Below, piece by piece: positions 1-6,610 of a stretch of DNA of 6,939 bases (positions are counted from its first letter, which is position 1; every line of letters begins with the position of its first letter). The DNA is from Acidimicrobiia bacterium. GTDB lineage: Bacteria; Actinomycetota; Acidimicrobiia; Acidimicrobiales; SZUA-35. A program made the translations under genes and the position numbers. Location of the stretch: contig JAOUGG010000122.1 in NCBI GenBank assembly GCA_029857855.1, positions 1-6,939 of the forward strand, in the 5' to 3' direction. The notes below the pieces were generated by a model, which did no database searches, was not told the origin of the DNA, and worked only from the letters and a program-made list of their open reading frames with translations.

Positions 1-2
1 CA

Positions 3-68
3 GACCGAGCGGCACCCGCTCCCAGTGGAGCCACGGGCTGGCACGAGATCACGGTCGAGGCCGCCTGA
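3..68 (+). CDS. possible C-terminal tail of a plus-strand gene (partial)
   Basis: Reading from base 3 gives 21 codons, ending SGATGWHEITVEAA, before a TGA at 66-68. Third codon positions are mostly G or C, and the peptide looks like a normal protein end rather than the Arg/Pro-rich text of the other frames. If real, this gene converges on the M23 peptidase gene with about 80 bases between their stops. The piece is too short to assign a family, and it could be chance open sequence. Confidence 0.3.
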   Translation, partial: DRAAPAPSGATGWHEITVEAA

Positions 69-150
69 TCCGGCTTCGACATCCGGCCGGGATCAACGGC
101 CGCGGAGGCATGGTGGGTACGGCCTGCCGGCCGGTGGCCTGGTGCGCCGC

Positions 151-1521
151 TCAGGGAAGATAGTTTCGGGGGTTCGTCGGCGTGCCGTTGACGCGAACCT
201 CAAAGTGGAGGTGATTGCCGGTGGCGGTACCGGTGGCACCCACGAACCCGATGGTGTCGCCCCGGCCGACCTGCTGGCCAACGGACGACCCAAACCGCGA
301 CTGGTGGGCGTACAGGGTTGTGATACCGCCGCCATGATCGACGATGATCGTGTTGCCGTAGCCGCCCTGGCGACCGGCGAAGATGACGACGCCGCTGTTC
401 GACGCGGCGATCGGCGTACCGCCGGCCGCGCCGATGTCCATGCCCGAGTGAAGGCGCCGGCTGCCGTACACCGGGTGGACCCGGTAGCCGTACTCGCTGG
501 TGACCGTGGCGTTGATCGGCCACTGGAAACCCGATGTCGACGCCCGGGTCGGGGAGCTCGCCGGCGCCGCAGTCTCCGTCGGTGTGGCGACGGGCGTCGC
601 CACCGGGGTCTTGTTGGCCTTCTCGACGATGACCCGCTGGACGGCGGCGTCCTCACGGGCATAGGCGGTGAGCTCGCCGGCCCAGATGTCGACCCGACGT
701 TCGGCCTCGGCCTTGAGTTCGAGTTGGGCGGCCTGCTGCTCCTTGAGAAGGGCCAGCTCCTGCTGCAGCTCCTCCTCGGCGGCCTCGGCTTCGTCCTTCG
801 CCTGTTCGGCCTCGGCATTGGCCAGACGCCGCTCCTCGAGCAGGGCTCGAAGCTCCTCGAGGAGCTCGGCGGTCGACAGGCTGGCCTGGGCCAGGAGGCC
901 GTTCTGGCGGATGGCCCGGTTGAGATCCATGTCGGTCAGGAGCGGGTTGGCCTCGCCCAGCGTGCGGGTCTTGAAGCCCTCGATCGCCTTGACCCGAAGG
1001 TCTGACTCGATCTCGTTCTGTCGCCGCCCGGAGGCCTCCAGCTCCTCGGCTGTCCGGGCGAGAATGGCACCGGTCTGCTCGATCCGCAGATTCGCCTCGT
1101 CGATCTTCTCGAGGGTCGAGTTGGCGGCGGTGTTGATCTCGTTCAACCCTCGGGCGATCTCGACATCGGCCGCCTTGGCCAGATTCAGATTCGCCACCGC
1201 CCTGGCTTTCTCCGCGGCGTTGCCGGCGGTCGAGGTGGTGACCCCGGAGTCGCCGCTCGTCGCCGTGGTGGTCGGGTCGGACGAGGATTCGGTACCGGTT
1301 GTGGCCGATGTCGTCGGGGTGGCGGCCGTGGTGGTTGTCGCCTCGGAGGTCGTCGTGGTCTGCTCGACGGTCGTGGGGGTCGTGTCCTCCTGACCGGCCG
1401 CGGCAAGAGAACCGGACATCACGAGCGATGCGGCAACCGCAGCGCCCGCAGCACGGCGGAGACGCCGGTACCGAGCCGGCGGAAGGGGGCGTTGTTCGGC
1501 GTGGAAAGTGTCCATGACCAT
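151..1521 (-). CDS. secreted coiled-coil M23 family metallopeptidase (EnvC/PcsB-like murein hydrolase)
   Basis: Predicted secreted peptidoglycan endopeptidase of 456 residues. Residues 1-23 are basic (RYRRLRR), 24-43 form a hydrophobic Ala-rich segment, and together they look like a signal peptide. Residues 47-99 are a Thr/Ser-rich low-complexity linker. Residues ~101-300 are Ala/Glu/Leu/Arg-rich heptad-like sequence, a predicted coiled coil. Residues 304-330 are a Pro/Thr/Ala linker with repeated VATP. Residues ~333-456 are the M23 (LytM) domain. The zinc-site motifs are intact: HSGMD (H358, D362) and HLHFE (H437, H439), with H406 in the YAH motif. By family knowledge H358, D362 and H439 bind zinc, so the enzyme should be active rather than a degenerate activator. 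In EnvC and PcsB the coiled coil docks on FtsEX; no ftsEX genes are visible here, so that partner is only inferred. ATG 1521 or ATG 1515 (two codons later) could be the start; neither has a strong ribosome-binding site. An in-frame TGA lies ten codons upstream, so the gene cannot extend much further. Confidence 0.93.
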   Translation of the reverse strand: MVMDTFHAEQRPLPPARYRRLRRAAGAAVAASLVMSGSLAAAGQEDTTPTTVEQTTTTSEATTTTAATPTTSATTGTESSSDPTTTATSGDSGVTTSTAGNAAEKARAVANLNLAKAADVEIARGLNEINTAANSTLEKIDEANLRIEQTGAILARTAEELEASGRRQNEIESDLRVKAIEGFKTRTLGEANPLLTDMDLNRAIRQNGLLAQASLSTAELLEELRALLEERRLANAEAEQAKDEAEAAEEELQQELALLKEQQAAQLELKAEAERRVDIWAGELTAYAREDAAVQRVIVEKANKTPVATPVATPTETAAPASSPTRASTSGFQWPINATVTSEYGYRVHPVYGSRRLHSGMDIGAAGGTPIAASNSGVVIFAGRQGGYGNTIIVDHGGGITTLYAHQSRFGSSVGQQVGRGDTIGFVGATGTATGNHLHFEVRVNGTPTNPRNYLP

Positions 1522-1948
1522 CAGCGAAGATCCAACCGATCCAGCTCCTCAGCTAGCCCACGTTGTCGCATGTCGCAGCCCGCCCGATCCCTCGACGCAG
1601 GCTGCATCGCTACACCGTGTCGTGCGGTGTGGACTCCAGACACCCACACAGATTGCGATGCCGTATGACGATTTCCTACGATCGTGCCATTCGACAAGCA
1701 TCAACCCTACTCCGACTCCTCGGGAAACAGGACGCTCCGTCTCACTTCGAGCCAGAGTACCCGCTCCGCTGTGCAGTTTGACCCAGACCGTCCCTTCGAC
1801 GGCCAAAGCCGCCTAACGCTTCCGCATGTGAGCGGAATTTGGCTGTCGGTGGTTGGTGCCCGATCGGTGGAGGAGTAGAAACCCATCAGCGATCGAAACG
1901 ACCACGGCCAATCGGTGGCCCGTCCGATCGAAGCCCAAGGGAGTAGGG
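1522..1948. other. divergent intergenic region, 427 bases, no convincing gene
   Basis: This region separates the M23 gene (minus) from the phosphoribosyltransferase gene (plus), so it should carry promoters for both. Short open frames exist on both strands, but none shows a family resemblance, a good ribosome-binding site or the local codon bias. The composition is visibly less GC-rich than the flanking genes. Structures seen are a strong two-part stem at 1797-1848 (separate entry) and a small hairpin, GTGTGG (1627-1632) with CCACAC (1644-1649). A weak plus-strand promoter candidate is TTGGTG (1853-1858), 17 bases, TAGAAA (1876-1881). It would give a leader of about 60 bases and would place the stem upstream of transcription. 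The motif ATCGGTGG occurs near 1863 and again near 1912. I found no good sigma-70-type promoter for the M23 gene. Confidence 0.6.
1797..1848 (+). promoter_or_regulatory. long imperfect inverted repeat / structured RNA candidate
   Basis: CGACGGCCAAA (1797-1807) pairs with TTTGGCTGTCG (1838-1848), 11 pairs including one G-U at 1801/1844. Stacked directly inside it, TTCCGC (1820-1825) pairs with GCGGAA (1832-1837) around the six-base loop ATGTGA. The 3' arm is therefore continuous for 17 bases, while the 5' arm is interrupted by a 12-base bulge (1808-1819). The single non-Watson-Crick pair is G-U only in plus-strand RNA; in minus-strand RNA it becomes a C-A mismatch. If this is an RNA structure, it therefore favours the leader of the phosphoribosyltransferase gene, whose start lies 100 bases downstream. 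There is no T-run after it, so it is not an ordinary terminator. I do not recognise a known riboswitch class. It could instead be a DNA operator. Confidence 0.45.
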
Positions 1949-2461
1949 ATGAGCGAGCCGGCCGACGTGCGAGAGATCATGACCTGGGACATCTACGGTC
2001 GAGCGGCCCGCCAGCTGGCACAACAGGTTGCCGACAGCGGCTTCCGGCCCGACCTGATCCTGGCGATCGCCCGTGGCGGCCTGTTCGTCGCCGGATCACT
2101 CGGCTACGCCCTGTCGGTGAAGAACCTGTATGTCATGAATTTGGAGTTCTACACCGGGGTCGACGAGCGACTCGACGTTCCGGTGATGTTGCCCCCCTAC
2201 CTCGACAAGTTCGACCTGACGGACTCGAACATCCTGATCGCCGACGATGTGGCCGATACCGGCCACACGCTGAAGGTCGTACACGACTTCTGCCAGGAGG
2301 TCGTCGCCGAGAGCAGAACGGCCGTGCTCTACGAGAAGTCGCACTCACAGGTCAAGTGTGATTTCGTCTGGAAGAAGACCGACGAGTGGATCAACTTTCC
2401 CTGGTCGACCGAGCCCCCGATCGTTGACCGGCAGGGAGCCCCAACGGTTCTCGATGCATAG
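1949..2461 (+). CDS. phosphoribosyltransferase, xanthine/hypoxanthine-guanine type (COG2236-like)
   Basis: Predicted 170-residue cytosolic type I phosphoribosyltransferase, which joins a purine base to PRPP with release of pyrophosphate (salvage). The PRPP-binding motif is clear: ILIADDVADTGHT at 95-107, with the acidic pair D99-D100 and the phosphate loop ADTGHT. The ARGG segment at 41-44 matches the pyrophosphate loop position. The C-terminal segment YEKSHSQVKCDFVW, then WINFPW (147-152), matches the base-binding hood of Gpt/Hpt-like enzymes, in which aromatic residues flank the purine. The start at ATG 1949 is chosen because AAGGGAG (1937-1943) sits five bases upstream and the protein begins just before the conserved W-x-x-Y region. 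The frame stays open 32 codons further up to an ATG at 1853, but that stretch is unlike the family. The exact base (xanthine, guanine or hypoxanthine) cannot be read from the sequence. The gene appears to be monocistronic; the next gene has its own AT-rich upstream region. Confidence 0.9.
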   Translation: MSEPADVREIMTWDIYGRAARQLAQQVADSGFRPDLILAIARGGLFVAGSLGYALSVKNLYVMNLEFYTGVDERLDVPVMLPPYLDKFDLTDSNILIADDVADTGHTLKVVHDFCQEVVAESRTAVLYEKSHSQVKCDFVWKKTDEWINFPWSTEPPIVDRQGAPTVLDA

Positions 2462-2578
2462 CCATGCACCTTCATTGTTTGACATAAACCAATCAGCTTC
2501 TAGGTGATTATTTACTAGAATTGATAATGTGCAAGTTGACTTCATTTGACCTAATCTGAGTCACGGAGGTCCACACAT
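2462..2578 (+). promoter_or_regulatory. AT-rich promoter region of the 604-residue membrane protein gene
   Basis: The gap is about 39% GC by my count, and about 32% between 2471 and 2560, in an otherwise GC-rich window. It contains a perfect -35 hexamer, TTGACA (2479-2484), but the best partner 16 bases on is only TAGGTG (2501-2506). A good -10-like TAATCT (2552-2557) lies close to the gene. TTGAC recurs at 2536 and 2546, exactly ten bases apart, which would suit a regulator binding on one helix face. The ribosome-binding site is GGAGG (2565-2569), nine bases before the ATG. Which hexamers are used cannot be decided from sequence alone. Confidence 0.5.
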
Positions 2579-4393
2579 ATGGCCAAGCGCATTGTCTCCG
2601 GCATCTTCATACTGACCGCTCTGGGAACACTCGGCGTCATTCTCGCCGGGGCGATGACCAGTGGCGAGCAGCTGATCGTTCGCTTCCTGACCGCAGTCAC
2701 GGTTGCCGCCCTGGCGCTCTACGTGATAAGCGACCTGCGGCTGCAGAACGAGCAGGAGGAACCGCCGGTCTCGCGACACCGCTCGGATGGCGACCGTCCG
2801 GCGCAGGCCACCGCCGTCATGGCCAGTGTGATGGGTTCCCACCGGCGGGATCGGCTCATACGGCGGGGGGCCGGAGCTTCGGTCCAGCAGGCCCCGAACT
2901 TCGAGGCGATCGAACCCGTGACCGCTCGACCACGGGCCGTCGCCCTCGCCGATCCGACGGAGGCCGTCACCGGATCGCGCCTCGTCCCGCCTGCACCCGA
3001 CCAGCTGGACCGGGTCGTCCCCCCTCACCCGATGACCGGCTACCAGCCGGTCGAGCGGGGCGGCCCGCCGACGCCGTGGGCGACACCGCCCGGATCGCCA
3101 TCACCCGACCCTGGCGATGATCCGCTCCGCGACCTGGTCGACACCAGGGCCGACGAGCGGCTCGACGACCAGCGCAACGGCGGAGCCGACGACGTGGACG
3201 TCGTTGCGACCGCCGATCGGGTCCACACCCCACCGGAGTTCCTTATTCCGCCCGACGAGCGCTCCTCAACGCCATCTACCGGCTCGGTGATCGCCACGAC
3301 GTCGTTCACCTATTCCGGCCGACTCGATGCCGTCGGAACCCAGTGGCCGCCGCTACCCCCGGATGTCACGGAGTCGACCGGCGACGGCGAAGATGAGCAC
3401 GATGACCCCATGACCGCCGTCGGGCCGATCGATGCGCCCACGGAGGAACTTCCGGCCCTCACCGACCTCTCGAAGGCCCACGACGACGAACAGCTTCTCG
3501 CCATGTTCGCGTCGGAGGTCGACGGCGGGGAGGGCGAGGAAGATGAAGCAAAACCCCATCTCTTCGCGGTCGACACCGCCGAGATCCCGTTGTCGGAACC
3601 GGCCGAACGGGCCCTCCCGCCCGAGTCCGACGACGAGGCCGCGGAAGCGACTGCGACGTTCGACATCGATGAATGGGACCGTGTGACCGCCGTCCAGGGC
3701 ACAGCGGACGCCACAGACGCCCCGGACACAGCCGAGGCCACCGAAACCGGCTTAACCGGCGACACGCCGGTTCCCGACTTCGGGATCCTGACCGCCGCCC
3801 GCCGGATCGAGGCGGCCGAGTACGCGGAGCCACACCGAACCGACTACCTCGAGTTCCGGGAAACACGTGACATCGTGATCACCGCCGATTTCGAGCGCCC
3901 GCCTCCGGCCTCACACCCGCCCGGCTCTAATCTCCCCGACAAGCTCACCGCCGCCATCCGGTCCGGCGAGATACAGGTGATCAACAGCCTGATCAGCCAA
4001 GGAATGCTGTCGACGTCGGGGCCGATCACCGACCGTGACGTACGAACCATGGTCTACGTGGCCTTCACCTCGAATGAACTTCGCAAGCTCATTCTCGCCG
4101 GTGGAACACCCGATGGTATACGCGCCGGTGACCTGGATCTGGGTGAGGTCGAGCTGTTCGACGAGAGCCGTTTCGCCCCGCCACCGAAGCTGCTCTACTC
4201 CGGCCCACCGGATCGACCGGAGACGAGGCCGGAACCGATCCTGGATCTCGTGGCCCTCGAGAGGGAAGCAGCGGCCGACATGCCGCTCGACATCGCTGCC
4301 GATCACGAGCTCGACGATGCCGAGTTGGTCCCGACTCTGCCCACCCCGAGGCACATCTACCGTCGGACCGACGTCGACCGGGTCGATCAGTAG
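2579..4393 (+). CDS. orphan membrane protein with long acidic disordered region and small C-terminal domain
   Basis: I do not recognise this 604-residue protein. Residues ~5-25 and ~32-51 are two hydrophobic segments joined by a five-to-six-residue turn (TSGEQL), which predicts a membrane hairpin. The positive residues K3 and R4 before it, and R54 after it, suggest both ends are cytoplasmic. Residues ~56-450 are rich in Pro, Asp, Glu, Ala and Thr with almost no long hydrophobic stretch, so they are probably disordered. Within this, ~265-325 and ~340-390 are strongly acidic. Residues ~452-510 look like a compact helical module (from DKLTAAIRSGEIQVINSLIS to ELRKLILAGG), followed by another Pro/Asp-rich tail from ~527. 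GGAGG at 2565-2569 supports the ATG at 2579. The gene converges with the epimerase/glycosyltransferase pair, with 48 bases between the stops. A scaffold or tether role is conceivable (membrane anchor, flexible arm, terminal binding module), but this is inference from architecture only. Confidence 0.88.
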   Translation: MAKRIVSGIFILTALGTLGVILAGAMTSGEQLIVRFLTAVTVAALALYVISDLRLQNEQEEPPVSRHRSDGDRPAQATAVMASVMGSHRRDRLIRRGAGASVQQAPNFEAIEPVTARPRAVALADPTEAVTGSRLVPPAPDQLDRVVPPHPMTGYQPVERGGPPTPWATPPGSPSPDPGDDPLRDLVDTRADERLDDQRNGGADDVDVVATADRVHTPPEFLIPPDERSSTPSTGSVIATTSFTYSGRLDAVGTQWPPLPPDVTESTGDGEDEHDDPMTAVGPIDAPTEELPALTDLSKAHDDEQLLAMFASEVDGGEGEEDEAKPHLFAVDTAEIPLSEPAERALPPESDDEAAEATATFDIDEWDRVTAVQGTADATDAPDTAEATETGLTGDTPVPDFGILTAARRIEAAEYAEPHRTDYLEFRETRDIVITADFERPPPASHPPGSNLPDKLTAAIRSGEIQVINSLISQGMLSTSGPITDRDVRTMVYVAFTSNELRKLILAGGTPDGIRAGDLDLGEVELFDESRFAPPPKLLYSGPPDRPETRPEPILDLVALEREAAADMPLDIAADHELDDAELVPTLPTPRHIYRRTDVDRVDQ

Positions 4394-4411
4394 CCGACCG
4401 GCGTTCTATGG

Positions 4412-4433
4412 GCCGTCCGCTGCGGCAACATTT
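4412..4433 (+). terminator. weak terminator candidate between convergent genes
   Basis: GCCGT (4412-4416) can pair with GCGGC (4422-4426) around a five-base loop, followed by AACATTT. The stem is short and the T-run is only three bases. It is the only hairpin I see in the 48-base gap between the two convergent stops, where termination is expected. Confidence 0.22.
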
Positions 4434-4441
4434 CCGGCGGT

Positions 4442-5254
4442 TCAGCCGTAACGGATCTCGCCCGCCGGCTTCACCGCTGATTCGGGATCGAACCGGCGCT
4501 TCATCAGACCGACCCGCTGCGCGGCCAGCAGACCGAGATAGTAAGGGTTGAGGATGAGGTACCGTCGCCACAGCCGGGCCGGTTCCTTGGCCAGCCGGTA
4601 GGCCCACTCGAGCCCGTACCGCTGGAGGACCGGCGGTGCCTGGGCGAGCTCACCTGCATGGAAGTTGAAGGCGGCTCCGACGGCCAGCACCGGCATGTTG
4701 ATGTGATCCTTGAACTCGTAGGCCCAGATCTCCTGCCGCGGACATCCGAGGCCGACACACAGCACCGACGCCCCGCTGGCGTTGATGTCGTCGATCAGTT
4801 CCTGCTTCTCGGCGAGGTCGAGCGTTCGGAACTTCGACGGTCGAGCCCGGACGATGTCGAGGCGCGGGAACCGCTCCACGAGACGATCGGACAGCTTGGC
4901 CAGCAGTTCCGGTGTGCCACCGAGCAGGTAGACGCCGAGATCGTTGCCGGCAGCCAGCTCACAGGTCTTCAGCATCAGATTCGGGCCGTAGACCCGATCG
5001 TCGAGGCCTGCATCGTGGAAGAGGTTGAGGGCCCACCGGACCGGTTGGCCGTCGGGAACGACGAGTTCGAGGTGGTTGAGCCGGTAGCGGTGCTCCGCGT
5101 CGGTCGCACCCTCCATCAGTCCGTGCACCGCCGTTGCCGTGACGGCAAGCGGCTGACGGTTCTTGGCCGCGTCGAGGATCCGGGCCAGGGCCCCGTCGTA
5201 GTCGATCACATCGACGTTGACGCCGAGCAGGTTTCGTTTACCCCGATCGATCAC
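4442..5254 (-). CDS. WecG/TagA/CpsF family glycosyltransferase (GT26)
   Basis: Predicted 270-residue glycosyltransferase of the family that transfers a sugar from a nucleotide donor to a lipid-linked acceptor at the inner face of the membrane. Family landmarks are present in order: [12 protein letters not shown] (38-49) at the position of the conserved Thr; VVPDGQPV (65-72) with the Asp-Gly pair (D68) expected at the active site; RVYGPNLML (87-95); VYLLGG (108-113); VGLGCPRQE (167-175); [17 protein letters not shown] (192-208); and [20 protein letters not shown] (214-233), the basic membrane-associating tail. Length is normal for the family. The start is taken as GTG at 5254, which overlaps the epimerase TGA as GTGA and begins just before the conserved N-terminal LLGVNVD. 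Another in-frame GTG lies at 5275. The frame stays open far upstream, but that part is only the shadow of the epimerase gene. Tight coupling to the epimerase suggests a shared polysaccharide pathway. Donor and acceptor cannot be read from the sequence. Confidence 0.92.
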   Translation of the reverse strand: MIDRGKRNLLGVNVDVIDYDGALARILDAAKNRQPLAVTATAVHGLMEGATDAEHRYRLNHLELVVPDGQPVRWALNLFHDAGLDDRVYGPNLMLKTCELAAGNDLGVYLLGGTPELLAKLSDRLVERFPRLDIVRARPSKFRTLDLAEKQELIDDINASGASVLCVGLGCPRQEIWAYEFKDHINMPVLAVGAAFNFHAGELAQAPPVLQRYGLEWAYRLAKEPARLWRRYLILNPYYLGLLAAQRVGLMKRRFDPESAVKPAGEIRYG

Positions 5255-6330
5255 GAGCGGGGCTCGGCTTCCCACCGTTCCGCGTTGGCCTCGTAGATCT
5301 CGGTGAGGATGTCGTCGACGTTCCTGGTCAGCTTCCAGTCGGGGTAGTGCTCCTGGAATTTGCCGACGTCGCTCACGTACCATATGTGGTCGCCGATGCG
5401 GTTGTCGTCGGTGTAGCTGTGGTCGAGTTCCCGCCCGGTGATCTCCTGGCACGCCTCGACCGCCTCCCGCATCGAGCAGTGGCTGAAGCGGGCGCCGCCG
5501 ATGTTGTAGACCTCCCCCGAGCGGGGGTTCCGGAAGAAGTGGTCGAAGGCCTGGATGAGGTCGTGGCTGTGGATGTTGTCCCGGACCTGTTTCCCGTTGT
5601 AGCCGAACACCGTGTAGTGGGCGCCGGTGGCGGTGCACTTCATCAGGTATGCGAGGAAGCCGTGAAGCTGGGTTCCGGAGTGGTTGGGGCCGGTGAGGCA
5701 GCCGCCGCGGAAGCTGGCGGTCTTTAGATCGAAGTAGCGACCGTACTCCTGGACGAGCACGTCGGCCGCGACCTTGGAGGCGCCGAAGAGGCTGTGGAGC
5801 GTGTTGTCGATCGACATGTCCTCGCGGATGCCGTTCCAGTAGGTGTGATCGGCGTCGATCTCCCACCGGTTGCCGTTGTCGATCAGCGGTAGCCGGTTGG
5901 GGGTGTCGCCGTAGACCTTGTTGGTGCTGGTGAAGATGAACACCGCATCGGGGCAGTGGTCCCTCGTGGCCTGCAGGACGTTCAGGGTGCCGTTGGCGTT
6001 GACCGTGAAGTCGGTGTGGGGATCGGAGGCGGCCCAGTCGTGCGACGGCTGAGCCGCGGTGTGCACGACGAGTTCGATGTCGGACCCGTACTTCGAGAAC
6101 AGGTTGTCGATGAGGTCGGTGTCGCGGATGTCGCCGTCGACGTGAATGTAGCTGTCGCCCAACTCGGCCTCGAGCTGGCGCTGCTGCCAGCGGGTCGAGG
6201 CCTCGGCGCCGAAGAACTCTTGGCGCATGTCGTTGTCGACGCCGACGACGGTCATGCCGGCACCGGCGAAGTGGCGGCTGGCCTCCGATCCGATGAGACC
6301 GGCCGATCCGGTCACGATGGCGGTGCTCAT
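5251..6330 (-). CDS. NAD-dependent epimerase/dehydratase, extended SDR, related to CDP-paratose/tyvelose 2-epimerase
   Basis: Predicted 359-residue cytosolic nucleotide-sugar enzyme. Residues 7-14 (TGSAGLIG) form the NAD-binding glycine motif, with D32-N33 at the end of the second strand and GDIRD (66-70) after it. STNKVYGD (135-142), GKQVRD (246-251) and YNIGG (275-279) resemble the CDP-tyvelose epimerase RfbE branch more than the GalE or RmlB branches. The Thr of the catalytic triad aligns with T136 and the Lys with K186. The usual Tyr of YxxxK is replaced by Phe: the motif reads LFGASK (181-186), F182. I believe close relatives paired with WecG-type transferases share this change, but I could not check. 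The start at ATG 6330 has GAGG seven bases upstream and sits just before the glycine motif. The gene is first in a two-gene unit and overlaps the glycosyltransferase start by four bases. The likely role is making an unusual sugar for an envelope polysaccharide; the exact substrate is unknown. Confidence 0.92.
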   Translation of the reverse strand: MSTAIVTGSAGLIGSEASRHFAGAGMTVVGVDNDMRQEFFGAEASTRWQQRQLEAELGDSYIHVDGDIRDTDLIDNLFSKYGSDIELVVHTAAQPSHDWAASDPHTDFTVNANGTLNVLQATRDHCPDAVFIFTSTNKVYGDTPNRLPLIDNGNRWEIDADHTYWNGIREDMSIDNTLHSLFGASKVAADVLVQEYGRYFDLKTASFRGGCLTGPNHSGTQLHGFLAYLMKCTATGAHYTVFGYNGKQVRDNIHSHDLIQAFDHFFRNPRSGEVYNIGGARFSHCSMREAVEACQEITGRELDHSYTDDNRIGDHIWYVSDVGKFQEHYPDWKLTRNVDDILTEIYEANAERWEAEPRS

Positions 6331-6363
6331 GGTCGTGCCTCGCTCCTGGTTGCTGCCTGGCGC

Positions 6364-6391
6364 ATTATTGTGGCGCCTCGTTCCTTGTCAA
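6364..6391 (-). promoter_or_regulatory. sigma-70-type promoter of the epimerase-glycosyltransferase unit
   Basis: On the minus strand a perfect -35, TTGACA (6391-6386), is followed after 16 bases by AATAAT (6369-6364), one mismatch from the consensus -10. Transcription would start near 6357, giving a leader of about 27 bases that carries GAGG ahead of the ATG at 6330. The -10 lies in the loop of an inverted repeat: GGCGC (6359-6363) and GCGCC (6373-6377), nine bases apart. This could be an operator that lets a repressor cover the promoter, though short GC palindromes also arise by chance here. Confidence 0.68.
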
Positions 6392-6610
6392 TCCGGCGGC
6401 ACGTCGCCCCCGGGGAGGAATCGGCGCGGCGGATCGGGGCTGTTCTCCGCCGAACGCTCCGCACCAAGATTCGCTCACCTGTCTTCGGCCCTGCCCTGGG
6501 GCAGCCGACTGACAAGTATAGGTGTTTCGGCTGGGTGTCGAGCCGACGACAACTCATCGTTGGCCAACCCTGAAAGATTGCCCAGACTGTGAGATCTCGA
6601 GTGACCGAAC
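6392..6610. other. rest of the divergent intergenic region, with two inverted repeats
   Basis: No gene is evident between the epimerase promoter and the small plus-strand gene. Two inverted repeats stand out. In the first, TCGG (6485-6488) plus CTGCC (6491-6495) pair with GGCAG (6500-6504) plus CCGA (6505-6508), leaving a two-base bulge. In the second, TCGGCT (6527-6532) pairs with AGCCGA (6541-6546) around eight bases. The two share the TCGGC/GCCGA core, so they may be two sites for one regulator. A weak plus-strand promoter candidate is TTGGCC near 6560 with CAGACT 17 bases on. The ribosome-binding site ahead of 6611 is poor (only GAG-like bases). Confidence 0.4.

Noticed and set aside
69..150. 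GC-rich palindromes (GGCC pairs) as a terminator for the M23 gene
   Set aside because: Only short self-complementary GGCC/CCGG units with no T-run on either strand; such units are common in this composition.
25..1005. 326-codon plus-strand open frame opposite the M23 gene
   Set aside because: Antisense shadow of a well-supported gene; Arg/Gly/Asp-rich text without any recognisable domain, typical of GC-rich DNA.
1549..1806. 85-codon minus-strand open frame in the intergenic region
   Set aside because: No family resemblance and weak codon bias; it also overlaps other equally open frames, as expected by chance.
1853..1948. Upstream ATG at 1853 as start of the phosphoribosyltransferase
   Set aside because: The 32 extra codons do not look like the family, and the ATG at 1949 has a clear ribosome-binding site.
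1522..1948. c-di-AMP (ydaO-type) riboswitch ahead of the M23 gene
   Set aside because: Such riboswitches often precede actinobacterial cell-wall hydrolase genes, but I could not find the conserved core (GAGCCCGUCAGCUAACC-like) on the minus strand.
2561..3028. 155-codon minus-strand open frame opposite the membrane protein start
   Set aside because: It overlaps the ribosome-binding site and membrane segments of the supported plus-strand gene and looks like shadow sequence.
5255..5866. In-frame upstream extension of the glycosyltransferase by about 200 residues
   Set aside because: The extension is Arg/Pro/His-rich shadow sequence of the epimerase gene; family homology begins only after the GTGA overlap at 5254.
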